Source: a bacterium
Lineage (GTDB): Bacteria; Deinococcota; Deinococci; Deinococcales; Deinococcaceae
Assembly: GCA_021810505.1 (NCBI GenBank)
Contig: JAJZIR010000001.1
Coordinates: 62,001-126,000, forward strand
Length of the DNA: 64,000 nucleotides
Direction: 5' to 3'
Position 1 is the stretch's first letter. Each line of letters begins with the position of its first letter. Position numbers and translations under genes: made by a program. The notes beneath the pieces were generated by a model, which did not search any database, was not told where the DNA came from, and was given only the letters and a program-made list of their open reading frames with translations. Shown one piece after another: positions 1-9,410 of this stretch.

Positions 1-2133
1 CGCCTGGTGGTGCTCACCGAGGACCTGCTCTACGGCTTTCAGGGCGGGACGACCCGGCTGGCCAAGACCGGCCTATCTAGGACTATCCCGGACCCCCAGG
101 GCTTGCAGGTCGGTGATTACCTGATTCACCCGGAACACGGGATCGGCCGCTTCGAGGGACTTGAGACCAGGGAAGTCTTAGGGGTACGCCGCGACTACCT
201 GCAGCTGCGGTACGCCGGTGAGGCCAAGATCTACTTGCCGATCGACCTCCTGCCCATCATGCGGCGGCATTCCGGTACCACCGACGAACCGCCCAAGCTC
301 TCCAGCCTGGGGCGGGGGGACTGGCAACGGGTCAAAGAGCGGGCTAAAGTCGACGCGGAGCAGGTCGCAGCCAAGATGCTGGTCCACTACGCCCGGCGTC
401 AGCTGGCGCCTGGGTACCCGCATACCCCGCTCCCGGATTGGGATCCGCTGATCGAGGCCGGGTTTGGTTACCGCCTCACCCGAGATCAGCAGCTGGCCTG
501 GAGCGATGTGGATCAGGATCTGGCCAGCCCGCACCCCATGGACCGGTTGATCAGCGGAGACGTCGGCTTTGGTAAGACCGAGGTGGCGATCCGGGCTGCC
601 CACCGAGTGGTCGGGCACGGCCGCCAGGCGATCGTCTTCGTCCCCACCACGCTGCTCGCCGAGCAGCACGCCGAGACTTTTCGCCAGCGCTTTGCGGATC
701 TCCCGGTGCGGGTGGCAGGTCTCTCCAGGTTCACCGCGGAGCGGCAGGCCCAGGAGATCTTGGCCGACTTCAGCGCCGGACAGATCGATATCCTGATCGG
801 GACCCACCGGCTGCTCTCCAGCGACGTGCGGCCGGCGCGCCTGGGCTTGCTGGTGATCGACGAGGAACACCGCTTCGGTGTCGAGCAGAAGGAGCGCCTG
901 CGCGAGATGACCGGCGTCGACCTGAGCCGCGCTGACCAGGATCTCGGGGACCTGAAGGAGACACCTACTCCCGACGCGCTCTCTCTCTCGGCGACCCCGA
1001 TCCCTCGGACCCTGTACATGAGCTTGGTCGGTCTGCGCGACCTGAGCAGCATCCAGACCCCCCCCGAGGGGCGCAAGCCGATCCACACCATCTTGACTAC
1101 CTACGACCCCATGGCCGTGCGCGACGCCGTTCTGAGCGAGATGGACCGCGGAGGCCGCTGTTTCTACATCCACGACCGGGTCGCCTCCATGCCGACCAGG
1201 GCGCTCTACCTCCAGCGGCTGATCCCCGAGGCCCGCTTCGGATTGGCGCACGGCCAGATGCCGGAAGCCCAGCTGGAAGAGATCATGGCCGACTTCGATC
1301 GGGGTGCCTTCGACGTGCTGATCAGCACCACCATCGTGGAGTCCGGCCTGGATATCCCCCTGGCGAATACCATCCTGATCGAACGGGCAGACCGCCTCGG
1401 TCTAGCCCAGCTGTACCAGTTGCGCGGTCGGGTCGGTCGCCGCGACCTCGGGGCCTTTGCCTACCTGTTCTATCCACCCAAGGTGACCAGCTCGGCGGTA
1501 CGCCGGTTAGCGGCTATCGAGGATTTGCAGGACTTAGGCTCGGGTCACCTGGTTGCGGAGCGGGACATGGAGATCCGCGGCGTCGGCAACCTCTTGGGTG
1601 CGGAACAGCACGGCCATATCCAGGCAGTGACCCTGGAAGTATATACCGAGCTGCTGGCCGAGGCGGTGGCTCAGCTCAAGGGCGAACCGAGAGCGGAGCC
1701 ACCGCCCTCGGTGGTTATCGACCTGCCTGTCGAGGCCAGATTGACGGTAGAGTATTTCGGAGACGAGGTGCACCAAGTCGCCGCCTACGGTCAGCTCGGT
1801 GAGGTGCGCAGCTTACCGGCCCTGCGCCGCCTGGAGCGCTCCTGGCAGCGCAGCTTTGGCCCCTTGCCCCTGGAAGTGGCCAGCTGCGTGGCGCTCACCC
1901 GCCTGCGCCTCCTGGCCGCTCAGAAGAGGGTCGCCTCCATCTCGGCGGGACGTACCCAGTTGGAGGTGCAATTCCGCTACCGACCTCTGGACTATGACGC
2001 CAGCGCGCTGCGCCGTTTCCCCTATCCGGTCAAGATCCTCACTTACCCCCCCGCGGCGACGGTAGAGCGAGCGGCGCTCAGCCCCTCGCTCTACTTAGAG
2101 GTACTCAGCGACCTGCTGACCTGCTTCGCTTGA
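1..2133 (+). CDS. mfd: Transcription-repair coupling factor Mfd (C-terminal part; 5' end outside window)
   Basis: Mfd is an ATP-driven translocase that removes RNA polymerase stalled at DNA damage and recruits nucleotide excision repair. The frame is open from the first base, so the N-terminal UvrB-like part lies upstream of the window. Counting from the GTG at base 7, the order is: RNA-polymerase-interacting CarD-like domain (about residues 30-95), RecG-like motor with Walker A GDVGFGKT (184-191), DEEHRFG (285-291), SATPIPRT (328-335), a second motor domain with the arginine-rich [10 protein letters not shown] motif, and the C-terminal TRCF domain. About 20 residues (301-323) separate DEEHRFG from SATPIPRT beyond what I recall in relatives. 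The 3' end overlaps the convergent murT-gatD gene by 29 nt. Identification is secure from these motifs and their order. Confidence 0.96.
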   Translation, partial: RLVVLTEDLLYGFQGGTTRLAKTGLSRTIPDPQGLQVGDYLIHPEHGIGRFEGLETREVLGVRRDYLQLRYAGEAKIYLPIDLLPIMRRHSGTTDEPPKLSSLGRGDWQRVKERAKVDAEQVAAKMLVHYARRQLAPGYPHTPLPDWDPLIEAGFGYRLTRDQQLAWSDVDQDLASPHPMDRLISGDVGFGKTEVAIRAAHRVVGHGRQAIVFVPTTLLAEQHAETFRQRFADLPVRVAGLSRFTAERQAQEILADFSAGQIDILIGTHRLLSSDVRPARLGLLVIDEEHRFGVEQKERLREMTGVDLSRADQDLGDLKETPTPDALSLSATPIPRTLYMSLVGLRDLSSIQTPPEGRKPIHTILTTYDPMAVRDAVLSEMDRGGRCFYIHDRVASMPTRALYLQRLIPEARFGLAHGQMPEAQLEEIMADFDRGAFDVLISTTIVESGLDIPLANTILIERADRLGLAQLYQLRGRVGRRDLGAFAYLFYPPKVTSSAVRRLAAIEDLQDLGSGHLVAERDMEIRGVGNLLGAEQHGHIQAVTLEVYTELLAEAVAQLKGEPRAEPPPSVVIDLPVEARLTVEYFGDEVHQVAAYGQLGEVRSLPALRRLERSWQRSFGPLPLEVASCVALTRLRLLAAQKRVASISAGRTQLEVQFRYRPLDYDASALRRFPYPVKILTYPPAATVERAALSPSLYLEVLSDLLTCFA

Positions 2134-4198
2134 GGGTATGCGCCTCGGAATCCCGCCGTGGGGGAGGTGCCGAGGCGGTTTCTTGCAGCAATAGCGTGCG
2201 CGCCTGCCGCTCTAGATCGTCGTCGGCCTCGAGGGGGGGCAGCCGCCAGCCCTGACGCTCTGCCGCGAGCTGCAGCAGGTGGTCAGCCATCCAGGGGTTG
2301 CGGGCCAGGACGGGTCCGTGCAGATAGGTCCCCAGAACCTGGCGGTAGCGTATTCCCTCCTCTCCGCCACCTTCCCGGTTGCCGTGCCCGTGCAGGACCT
2401 TCCCCAATGGCTCCCCCCCTGAGCGGGTGGTTCGCCCTCCGTGGTTTTCGAAACCGACCAGGACTTCGCCGATCTGCTCGCTGCTGACGGATAGACGACC
2501 CACCAAGCGGCCACTGCCCGGTCGCGTCTCCAGCGGGAGGAGGTCGAGCCCGGCTAGCTCCCGGCCAGAGACAGTGAGTCTCTCCCCGAACTGCTGGAGC
2601 GCGCCGCAGATCAGTAGACCCGGTACTCCGTCCTCGATTGCGGACCGCAGGTTCTCGCGCAGCCTGCGCATCGAATCCAAGATCAGCTCTTGGGCGAGAT
2701 CCTCTCCGCCCCCCATCAGGAGGAGGTCGGGGCTGCCCGGCCAGCTATCGCCGGGACCCAACTTCCACACTTCGGCGCCGAGACCCCGCCACTCCAGCCG
2801 GCGGCGCAGGACGATCAGGTTGCCGTTGTCTCCGTAGGTCCCCATCTGCTCGGGATAGAGCTGCAGGATCTTCAGCCTCCTGGGCGGCGGGCTCGGGCTG
2901 TAGGTGGTTTTGGGAAGCCCTGCCGCCTGGACCTCCCGCGCACTACGGGGCGATGGGCCGGCGCGCAGCAGCTGACGCTCGGCCTGGAGGTTGGTGTAGG
3001 TCGAGAGGATGAGCCCCCGCTGCCCTTCTCCTAGCTCGCGGATCAGAGCGCCGGTTGCGCCGGCTAGGTCTGGGAAGCAGCGAGCGCTCGGGGTAGGGTC
3101 TAGGTAGCGCAGCCGGATCATCATCTCGAACCGGCGGTTGCCCGCCACCACCACCTTCTCGAGCTGCTCGCCGTAGTGGGCATCCCACAGCCAAGAGACG
3201 TCGCGGCCATCAGCGGCCCCGTCGTTGATCAGGAACAGGTGGGCGTCCGCTCCGGGCTGCGCGAGATTCCAGCTCAGGCTGGCTGGGTTCTTGGCCAAGG
3301 TCAGAGTGACCTGTCGCCCCCCCAGCAGGTAGGTCTCGCCGCGCCCCCAGGCTGGCTGCGGCCAGGTCGGTCCTGGCTGCACGCCGAGCATGGCGCTGGC
3401 CGAGAGCGCGGCGGCGGCGCTGTAAGGGTGGAGATAAGGGGGCATCGTCCTGGCCAGGCCGCCTTGAAAGACCAGCTCGCCAGCTGCGATGTGGGCTCGG
3501 AAATGGGCTTCCGGGTTCTGAAAACCGCATCTGGGGCACTGGTAGCGCCCCAGATGGGCGTAGTAGTGCTCCTGGTAGGACAGGGCTGCCCCGCAGCGAG
3601 GGCATCCAGGTAGGTCTCCGGGAACCAGCAGGGCGATTCCGGAGACCGAGAAGAAGGCGTCGCCTTCCCGAGCGAGGCTGGCGGCCAGCGGGTCGTCCGC
3701 GTTGAGCAGAAGCTGCCCAGGGAAGCGGCCCAGCGCCTCGGCCAGGCGCCTGTGCAGCGCGGTCACCTCGCCGAAGCGGTCCAGTTGATCCCGGAACAGC
3801 CCAGTCACGATGATCAGTTGGGGTTCGAGCAGCTCCGCGCCGGAGGCCAAGGTCAGCTCATCGGTCTCCAGCAAAAGGGTGGCGCCCGGCGCCCCTTCCA
3901 ACAAGGTGGTGGCCAGGCCGCTGGAGAGGTTGGCACCCTCCGCGTTGCTCACCACCTTGTGCCCTGCCCCCTCCAGGAAATGGCGGATCAGGTGCACCGT
4001 CGAGGTTTTGCCGTTGGTTCCGGTCACCAGGACCCGGCGCGGGAAGCGCGCCGCCTGATTGGCCAGGAAATCGGGGTCGATCTTGAGAGCGATCAGACCG
4101 GGCAGGGAAGTCCCACTGCCCGGTCTGATCGCTCTCAGAGCGCCGCGCGCCAGCTTGCCAGCCAGCGCGGCGGCGCCAGTTCTCCCCCCGCGCTTCAA
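2105..4198 (-). CDS. MurT-GatD fusion: lipid II isoglutaminyl synthase in one polypeptide
   Basis: MurT and GatD together amidate the D-glutamate of lipid II to D-isoglutamine; they are normally two proteins from adjacent genes. Here one 697-residue frame carries both. Residues 1-412 are MurT: ATP loop TGTNGKTS (59-66), a four-cysteine ribbon (Cys199/202 and Cys221/224), and the acidic [10 protein letters not shown] signature (330-339). Residues 413-440 form a Pro/Ser-rich linker. Residues 441-680 are GatD, a class-I glutamine amidotransferase, with nucleophile Cys531 ([11 protein letters not shown]) and active-site His627 (GTYLHG). No stop or frameshift lies between the halves. The start is TTG at 4198, 25 nt after the rpsA stop, without a clear Shine-Dalgarno. 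The 3' end overlaps mfd. A strong hairpin lies 61-114 nt into the coding region. Function follows from the two families; activity of the fused chain is inference. Confidence 0.93.
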   Translation of the reverse strand: MKRGGRTGAAALAGKLARGALRAIRPGSGTSLPGLIALKIDPDFLANQAARFPRRVLVTGTNGKTSTVHLIRHFLEGAGHKVVSNAEGANLSSGLATTLLEGAPGATLLLETDELTLASGAELLEPQLIIVTGLFRDQLDRFGEVTALHRRLAEALGRFPGQLLLNADDPLAASLAREGDAFFSVSGIALLVPGDLPGCPRCGAALSYQEHYYAHLGRYQCPRCGFQNPEAHFRAHIAAGELVFQGGLARTMPPYLHPYSAAAALSASAMLGVQPGPTWPQPAWGRGETYLLGGRQVTLTLAKNPASLSWNLAQPGADAHLFLINDGAADGRDVSWLWDAHYGEQLEKVVVAGNRRFEMMIRLRYLDPTPSARCFPDLAGATGALIRELGEGQRGLILSTYTNLQAERQLLRAGPSPRSAREVQAAGLPKTTYSPSPPPRRLKILQLYPEQMGTYGDNGNLIVLRRRLEWRGLGAEVWKLGPGDSWPGSPDLLLMGGGEDLAQELILDSMRRLRENLRSAIEDGVPGLLICGALQQFGERLTVSGRELAGLDLLPLETRPGSGRLVGRLSVSSEQIGEVLVGFENHGGRTTRSGGEPLGKVLHGHGNREGGGEEGIRYRQVLGTYLHGPVLARNPWMADHLLQLAAERQGWRLPPLEADDDLERQARTLLLQETASAPPPRRDSEAHTLKRSRSAGR
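4084..4137. repeat. 22-bp perfect inverted repeat inside the 5' coding region of murT-gatD
   Basis: Bases 4084-4105 and 4116-4137 are exact reverse complements, separated by 10 nt. They sit 61-114 nt after the start codon, and the two arms encode parts of the segment LRAIRPGS...LPGLIALK. In the mRNA this would form a very stable hairpin early in the coding region, where it could slow initiation or expose a downstream site. The repeat is seen directly; a regulatory role is inference. Confidence 0.85.
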
Positions 4199-4223
4199 CT
4201 GCCGGCGCTACGGAGGTGGCGCC

Positions 4224-5972
4224 TCACTCCTCGGAGTTCTCCGCGCTTTTCGGCGCTTCCTGGGCTTCCGTTCCGGCTTCAGGGGTCTCGGTCTCCGGCT
4301 CTGGCTTGCCCGCATTCTCTTTGGACCCCAGGCCGAACTGAGCGAACAGGTCCGCGTAGACGTCGCCGAGCTTGGTGCTGATCTTCCCGCTGCTGGCCTC
4401 GTTGGCAGCGTAGCTGTAGTCGTAGTCGAAACCGTCCCTCCGCCTCCGTCCGGAGCGGCCGCTCGAACCGGGACCGCTGCGGCCATGGGCAGCGTCCGGC
4501 CGCTCGCGGGCTGGGCCGGTGTAGGGGAGCAGCCTCTTGCGGCTCAGGCTGGCGCGCTGCTCGACGGGGTCGATGTTGATGATGACGGCTTCGACCTCGT
4601 CGCCTTTCTTGAACAGCTCGCCGGGCTCGGTGACCCGTTCGTGGGCCAGCTCGGAGATGTGGATGAGCCCCTCGATGCCCTCTTCGATCTCCATGAAGAT
4701 ACCGAAGTCGGTGATCCCGGTGACCTTGCCCTTGACGGTCGTCCCCGGTGGATAGCGGTCCGGCAGCGTGCTCCAGGGATCTTCCTGGACTTGGCGCAGC
4801 CCCAAGCTGATCCTCCGCTCCTTGGTATCGATCCGGAGGATGACCGCCTCGACCTCTTCCCCTTCTTTGAGGATCTCGTTGGGGTGGCGGATCCGCTTGG
4901 TCCAGCTCATCTCGGAGATGTGGATGAGCCCTTCCAGGCCGGGCTGGATCTCTACGAAGGCGCCGAAATTGGTCAGGTTGGTCACGCGCCCCCGGATATG
5001 CTGGCCGATGCTGTACTGATCGATGGACGACTGCCAGGGGTCCTCGGTCAGGGCTTTCATCGACAGGTTGATGCGGTCGCGGCTGTTATCTAAGTCGATG
5101 ACCTGGACCTGGACGCGATCGCCGATCTTCACGACGTCCCTTGGATGGTTGAAGCGGCCGTAGGTCAACTCAGAGCGGTGTACCAAGCCGTCGATACCAC
5201 CTAAATTGACGAAGACGCCGAAATCGGTGATCTCGACGACCTCCCCTTCCAAGATGGCGCCAGGAGTGAGGTGCTCCATGGTGCGCTCCCGGGCTTCGGC
5301 TTTGCGCGCCTCCAAGACGGCGCGGTGGCTGATGATGACCCGATTGCGCTTGCGGTTCAGCTCGATCAGTTTGACCGGCAGGACCTGGCCGACATAGGGG
5401 CTGAGGTCGTTGACCCTGCGCAGGTCGACTTGTGAGGCTGGCAGGAAAGCCCGGATCCCGTCGATGGAGGCGACCAACCCGCCCCGCACTTTGTCCTGGA
5501 CCTCGATCGGGAACTCTTGGTTGCGGTTTTGTAGCTCGGCCAACAACCTCCAGCCGCGGTCCTGATCGGCCCGGCGTTTGCTGAGGACGATCACCCCGTT
5601 GGGGATGTCGGTCCTTACCACCATGGCGTCGATGGCATCCCCTGGGCGGAAGCGCTCTTGGGCCTCTTCCAGAGTCAGCGGCTCCTCGGCGATCTGGTTG
5701 AGCGGGATGATCGCTTCGACTTTAGCCCCCACGTCGACCGCAATCCCCTCGGAGCTCACCAAGACGACGCGGCCGCTGACGATCTCGTTGCGGTGCACTT
5801 CGTGGAACTGGAGATCCTGCTCGGCCTGGAGCACATCCTCCATAGTCATGGCCGGATAGTTCTCCGTGCTGGACGAGGTTTCGCTGGAGCTGACCTGTCG
5901 GCCCTCTTCGTGGGCGGTCGTGTCCCGGCCCAGCTCTTCGCTGGGGCGGATCGGGGTTGGCGTGTCTTCCAT
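4224..5972 (-). CDS. rpsA: 30S ribosomal protein S1
   Basis: S1 binds mRNA on the small ribosomal subunit and helps load structured messages. The product (582 residues) carries five S1 RNA-binding repeats, the last three with clear GxVxxITxFGxFVxL-type cores, followed by a tail of about 100 residues that is first Arg/Gly/Ser-rich and then Glu-rich and acidic. I chose the ATG at 5972 because AAGGAGG lies 10 nt upstream; an in-frame start further upstream (6026) has no such site. The gene is followed by murT-gatD after 25 nt, so the two may be co-transcribed. Bacterial S1 proteins have four to six repeats, so five is within range. Confidence 0.95.
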   Translation of the reverse strand: MEDTPTPIRPSEELGRDTTAHEEGRQVSSSETSSSTENYPAMTMEDVLQAEQDLQFHEVHRNEIVSGRVVLVSSEGIAVDVGAKVEAIIPLNQIAEEPLTLEEAQERFRPGDAIDAMVVRTDIPNGVIVLSKRRADQDRGWRLLAELQNRNQEFPIEVQDKVRGGLVASIDGIRAFLPASQVDLRRVNDLSPYVGQVLPVKLIELNRKRNRVIISHRAVLEARKAEARERTMEHLTPGAILEGEVVEITDFGVFVNLGGIDGLVHRSELTYGRFNHPRDVVKIGDRVQVQVIDLDNSRDRINLSMKALTEDPWQSSIDQYSIGQHIRGRVTNLTNFGAFVEIQPGLEGLIHISEMSWTKRIRHPNEILKEGEEVEAVILRIDTKERRISLGLRQVQEDPWSTLPDRYPPGTTVKGKVTGITDFGIFMEIEEGIEGLIHISELAHERVTEPGELFKKGDEVEAVIINIDPVEQRASLSRKRLLPYTGPARERPDAAHGRSGPGSSGRSGRRRRDGFDYDYSYAANEASSGKISTKLGDVYADLFAQFGLGSKENAGKPEPETETPEAGTEAQEAPKSAENSEE

Positions 5973-6077
5973 GGACTTGGATCCTCCTTGAACCGGGCGC
6001 CGAGAGGCCACCCGGAAGCAACCCATTCTAGCGCGTGGGAACTCAGCAGGTAAAGGGGTATTTCGGCTCTGCCCGCT

Positions 6078-6479
6078 TCAGCTCCGGCCGGAGCAGCAGA
6101 GCGGGCAGAGCCCAGTCAGGGTCACTTGGTGGGACTCGACCAGGAAACCAGCCTCGGCTAGAAGCTGGTTTCCTGGGAGCTGGCAGGCCTGGGGAGCTGC
6201 CTGCAGGTCGAATACCCTGTGGCACAGGCGGCAGCGAAAGTGGTGGTGGTGCCCCAGATCGGCGCTCTCATAGCGCACCTCGCTCCGCTCCAGCCAGACG
6301 GAGCGTACTTTCCCCTGCTCTTCTAGTAGCTTCAGGGTCCGGTAAACGGTGGCTTGCCCTAGGCCAGCCTTGAGCCGCTGCGCCTTCCGGAAGATCTCCG
6401 CCCTGCTCAGCGGCCCTTCCGCGTTTTCCAGGACGCTCTGGATCGCTTGGCGCTGAGCGGTATGTCGGCTGCCGGCCAC
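6078..6479 (-). CDS. Fur-family metal-responsive repressor
   Basis: This 133-residue protein has the Fur/PerR/Zur layout: an N-terminal winged helix (RHTAQRQAI...QATVYRTLKLLEE) and a C-terminal dimerisation half with a histidine-rich metal segment (GHHHHFRC) and two CxxC pairs (CRLC, CPLC) that normally hold structural zinc. Which metal or signal it reads (iron, zinc, manganese, peroxide) cannot be decided from sequence alone. The GTG start at 6479 lies 6 nt after a TAGGCT -10-like hexamer, suggesting a leaderless transcript of its own. It precedes rpsA on the same strand. Confidence 0.92.
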   Translation of the reverse strand: MAGSRHTAQRQAIQSVLENAEGPLSRAEIFRKAQRLKAGLGQATVYRTLKLLEEQGKVRSVWLERSEVRYESADLGHHHHFRCRLCHRVFDLQAAPQACQLPGNQLLAEAGFLVESHQVTLTGLCPLCCSGRS

Positions 6480-6485
6480 GCCGTC

Positions 6486-6491
6486 AGCCTA
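6486..6491 (-). promoter_or_regulatory. Leaderless -10 element for the fur-family gene
   Basis: On the minus strand TAGGCT is followed by 6 nt (GACGGC) and the GTG start at 6479. The hexamer fits TANNNT, so transcription would begin at or next to the start codon. No Shine-Dalgarno is present. Confidence 0.5.
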
Positions 6492-6541
6492 ACACTGCTC
6501 AGAGCGGACAAGGCGCTGCCGCGGCTGGCCGAGCGCCCCCG

Positions 6542-6913
6542 CTACAAGCTGGTCCGGAGCTTCGGCGGCTGCAACTCGAACTCCCGGAGCACCGAGCCGC
6601 CGAAGCTGACCACTGCCCGCGCACTTGGATTGCTTCCCCGCAGCCGGAAAGTTGCGGTGGGGTGGGCGGGATCGACGTAGCGGGAGTCCTCGGAGACCTT
6701 CAGCCCGTTCTCGAACCACAGCACCTCGAAGTACCCGGACTCCCTGGAGAGGAGCCGGACTTGCAAGACCGTGTTTCCCCCCTGCAAGCCGATGTGGCCA
6801 GTGATCTGAACTGGAAATTGGCCGTGGATCGGCGTAGGGATGAGCGGAAAGGTGGTGTAGCGGCAAGCGCTCAGGAGTAGGAGCAGGGTCAGGTAAACCG
6901 GATACTTGCTCAT
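6542..6913 (-). CDS. Small putative lipoprotein
   Basis: The 123-residue product begins MSKYPVYLTLLLLLSACRY, a lipoprotein signal peptide with the lipobox LSAC, so the mature protein should be lipidated on Cys17 and held at the outer face of a membrane. The rest is a small beta-rich domain with no family I recognise. A longer frame reaches upstream to 7000, but the signal peptide and the ATGA overlap with the preceding 74-residue frame fix the start at 6913. It is the downstream member of the prmA run and is followed after 62 nt by the fur gene. Confidence 0.75.
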   Translation of the reverse strand: MSKYPVYLTLLLLLSACRYTTFPLIPTPIHGQFPVQITGHIGLQGGNTVLQVRLLSRESGYFEVLWFENGLKVSEDSRYVDPAHPTATFRLRGSNPSARAVVSFGGSVLREFELQPPKLRTSL

Positions 6914-7134
6914 CCGGCGGTTGCCCTGAGGGCTTCGGGCCAGGCCGCAGGGGAGGCTAGCTCTGCCCACCTTCCCCTTCCCAGTCTGGTGGTTACCCAA
7001 AAAGCCCCGCTCGCTTCGCCGCCCCGACCACCGGCGATCAGGAGCCCTGTATCCTTAGGCAGCCGGAGGTGGCGCAGGTTCGAGGCGGGTAGGGGTGTCG
7101 GGCGGCTTAGATGGTTGTCCCGTAGCCGCCTCAT
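6910..7134 (-). CDS. Possible 74-residue protein between prmA and the lipoprotein gene
   Basis: This frame starts with ATG overlapping the prmA stop (ATGA at 7131-7134) and ends with a TGA overlapping the ATG of the lipoprotein gene (ATGA at 6910-6913). Such coupling at both ends is the pattern of real genes in this cluster. The product is basic (many Arg), without a signal peptide or membrane segment, and I recognise no family. It could be the remnant of a larger enzyme or a spacer frame open by chance; the high GC content makes chance open frames common. Confidence 0.4.
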   Translation of the reverse strand: MRRLRDNHLSRPTPLPASNLRHLRLPKDTGLLIAGGRGGEASGAFWVTTRLGRGRWAELASPAAWPEALRATAG

Positions 7135-7904
7135 CGCTGAACGCGCAGCGCGACCCAGCCGCCCTCCTCCCTCTGCTCGATTTCGGCCGGCCCCGCGCGC
7201 CGCAAGGCCCCGAGGACTATCTGGCAGCGCTCGGCCAAGATTCCGCTCATGATCAGGACCCCCGGGCGGCGCAGGCGCGCTAAGTATCCGGGTAAAAGGT
7301 CGGCGTGCAGCTCGGCGAAGAGGTTGGCGACCAAGACGTCGAAGCTGGGGCGCTCCGCCAGGCTGGCCAGCTGCCCCGCGCGGAACTCTGCCGGCAGGGA
7401 ATTGATCGCTGCGTTTTCCCTGGCTACGGCGACGGCTTGGGGGTCGGTGTCCAGGCCCAGGCAGCGCGCTCCCCGCCGGGCGGCAGCCAGCGCCAGGATA
7501 CCGCTGCCGCTGCCCAGGTCGAGTAGGTCTTTTCCTGCCAGCGGCGCCTCTAGCATCAGCTCCAGGGCCAGCCGGGTGCTGGCGTGGTGACCGGTACCGA
7601 AGGCCTGGCCGGGGTCGAGGATCAACTGCTCGGTGCCGGGCGGCGGGCGCCGCCAGGAGGGCGCGATGGTCAGGCCAGCGACCTGGAGGGGTTCTAGCCC
7701 CTGCTTCCAAGCCTCCTGCCAGTCGACGTCCGGCTCTTGCTGCCAGGTGCCGCCCAGGGATAACTCGGCCGGCTCCTCGAAGTAACCCCGGATCCAGCCG
7801 GGTCCTTCTTCCAACCCTAGGCAACCAGCTTCCCACAGCAGCTCGAGCTGGTCGGCCACCTGCTCCGGGTCGCCCTGCAGCTGATAGGACCACATCGCCT
7901 TCAC
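7131..7904 (-). CDS. prmA: Ribosomal protein L11 methyltransferase
   Basis: PrmA trimethylates ribosomal protein L11 using S-adenosylmethionine. The 257-residue product has an N-terminal substrate-recognition domain of about 95 residues, then the PrmA signature LDPGQAFGTGHHAST, the SAM loop DLGSGSGILALAA, GLDTDPQAV, and the catalytic motif VANLFAELH (NL/F-type). The start is GTG at 7904, overlapping the stop of the HAD phosphatase gene as GTGA; an ATG three codons further in is an alternative. The C-terminus leads directly into a small frame through an ATGA overlap. The assignment is strong. Confidence 0.95.
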   Translation of the reverse strand: MKAMWSYQLQGDPEQVADQLELLWEAGCLGLEEGPGWIRGYFEEPAELSLGGTWQQEPDVDWQEAWKQGLEPLQVAGLTIAPSWRRPPPGTEQLILDPGQAFGTGHHASTRLALELMLEAPLAGKDLLDLGSGSGILALAAARRGARCLGLDTDPQAVAVARENAAINSLPAEFRAGQLASLAERPSFDVLVANLFAELHADLLPGYLARLRRPGVLIMSGILAERCQIVLGALRRAGPAEIEQREEGGWVALRVQR

Positions 7905-8527
7905 TCTAGCAGCAGCTCTACTAGGTGATGGAGGTCTCGGCCCAAGATATCCGGGCGCACAGAGAGCAGGCGCTCTACGGGGTGATCCCAGACCACCCCG
8001 TAGGTGCGCAGGCCGGCGGCGCGGCCGGCCAAGATGTCCTGCGGGCTATCCCCCACCATCCAGAGCCCGCGCCCTCTGCTCGCAGCCACCGCGCGCCGTA
8101 CGGTGTGCGGAGCCGGCTTGGGTGGCAGCTGGTCGGCTCCGACCAGGGCGCAGAAGTGCGGCAAGACGCCCAGACCGGACAGCAGCCGGTAGGCGTTCGA
8201 GGCGCGCTTGTTGGTGGCGACAGCCAGACGGTAGTGCCGGCTCAGCCCAGCCAGCGCCTCGGCGACCCCCGGGTACAGCTGGCTGCGGTCCAGCAAATGC
8301 TCGGCGTAGTAGGCCCGGTAGTGCTCGCTGAGCTCCTCGGCGCGGTCGGCTGGGGCCAGAACGCTGAGCAGGCCCGCTAGGGGAAGACCGATTGCCGCTC
8401 GGACCGCCACCGGATCAGGGTCGGGGAGCCCGATCGCCGAGAAGCTGTACCGGACCGCCGCCAGGATGTCGGGCGCGGAATCGACCAGCGTGCCGTCGAC
8501 GTCGAAGACCAGGACTCCATCAGGCAT
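7901..8527 (-). CDS. HAD-superfamily phosphatase, phosphoglycolate phosphatase-like
   Basis: The 208-residue product shows all four HAD motifs: FDVDGTLVDS with the nucleophile Asp near the N-terminus, the Thr of AVATNK, the Lys of PPKPAPH, and GDSPQDILAG. A cap domain lies between motifs I and II, as in the Gph/PgmB/Nagd-like subfamily that hydrolyses phosphoglycolate or similar small phosphates. The real substrate cannot be read from sequence. It overlaps the diacylglycerol-kinase-like gene by 8 nt and prmA by 4 nt, so all three are likely translated from one mRNA. Confidence 0.88.
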   Translation of the reverse strand: MPDGVLVFDVDGTLVDSAPDILAAVRYSFSAIGLPDPDPVAVRAAIGLPLAGLLSVLAPADRAEELSEHYRAYYAEHLLDRSQLYPGVAEALAGLSRHYRLAVATNKRASNAYRLLSGLGVLPHFCALVGADQLPPKPAPHTVRRAVAASRGRGLWMVGDSPQDILAGRAAGLRTYGVVWDHPVERLLSVRPDILGRDLHHLVELLLE

Positions 8528-9410
8528 CGGACGCAGGGGGAGCCAAGACTGTCAGGGCGCCTGGGTGCACGCGGATGGAGAGGGGCGTTTGGGTGACCAG
8601 ATCCCCATCCACGTCGGCGGCCAGCGATCTGGCCGAACGGACGCTCAGTTCGGTCGTCTCGAAGAAGTGCGTTGCCCTGGACCGGTCGCTGCGGTGGCTG
8701 AGCAGAGCCAGCAGGCTGCTGGCGAAGCCGAGCCAGTGGCCGTCGCCCAAGGCGAAGACGTCCAAGCGCCCGTTGTTCAGAGAGGCCGATCCGGTGGGGA
8801 TGAGGCTGGCCGCGATGCAGGGGCCGTTGGAGATGACCAGCTGGCGGGTGCGCAGCACCTGGCGCCTTCCCCCCGGCTCCTCGAGCTCGAGCTGCATCTC
8901 GCGCAGGTGCCGGTGGGTGAGCCGCAGGGCGGCGATCGGCCAAGCTAGAAGCCCGTAGCGCCGCTTCAGCTTGGAGTTGAGCTCCTCGACGATGGCCGCC
9001 GAGAGACCCAGCGTCACGCTGTTCAGGAATAGGATCCCGTTGACCTCTCCCACGTCGACCTGGCGCCGGTGCTGGGCGGCGATGACTTTGGCGGCGGCAG
9101 GGATCTGGAGCGGTAGGCGCAGGCTGCGGGCAAAAGTGTTGCCGCTGCCCATGGGTAAGATCCCCAGGGCGGTCTGGCTCCCGCGCAGCCGGGCGGCCGC
9201 CCGGGCCAGCGTCCCGTCCCCTCCGCCGACCACCACCATGGGGGCTTGGGCGGCGACTTCTTCGGAGAGCTGCCGGGCAGCTTCCTCGCTGTCGGAGGTC
9301 TCCAGGACGCGGAGCTCGTGCAGACCAGCCTCGCTCAGGGCCTGGCGGGCCGCTTGGAGGTGCTCCCCGCTGCGCGCGCTCGGGTTGAGCAGGACTAGGA
9401 CCGGCCTCAC
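8520..9410 (-). CDS. Diacylglycerol/lipid kinase family protein (DAGK catalytic domain)
   Basis: The 296-residue product belongs to the YegS/DgkB/LCB5 lipid-kinase family, which phosphorylates diacylglycerol or other lipids. Visible motifs are LVLLNPSARSG near the start, the nucleotide-binding VVVGGGDGTLARA, and ILPMGSGNTFAR, followed by the beta-sandwich C-terminal domain ending in an AADVDGDLV segment typical of the family. The start is GTG at 9410, overlapping the queA stop as GTGA; a longer frame to 9653 lies inside queA and has no family match before the GTG. The lipid substrate is not determined. Confidence 0.9.
   Translation of the reverse strand: MRPVLVLLNPSARSGEHLQAARQALSEAGLHELRVLETSDSEEAARQLSEEVAAQAPMVVVGGGDGTLARAAARLRGSQTALGILPMGSGNTFARSLRLPLQIPAAAKVIAAQHRRQVDVGEVNGILFLNSVTLGLSAAIVEELNSKLKRRYGLLAWPIAALRLTHRHLREMQLELEEPGGRRQVLRTRQLVISNGPCIAASLIPTGSASLNNGRLDVFALGDGHWLGFASSLLALLSHRSDRSRATHFFETTELSVRSARSLAADVDGDLVTQTPLSIRVHPGALTVLAPPASDA

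Noticed and set aside
178-1251. Long minus-strand frame opposite mfd
   Set aside because: It mirrors the codon pattern of the high-GC mfd gene and shows no domain; a shadow frame.
7249-7590. Plus-strand frames inside prmA
   Set aside because: Shadows of a clearly coding minus-strand gene.
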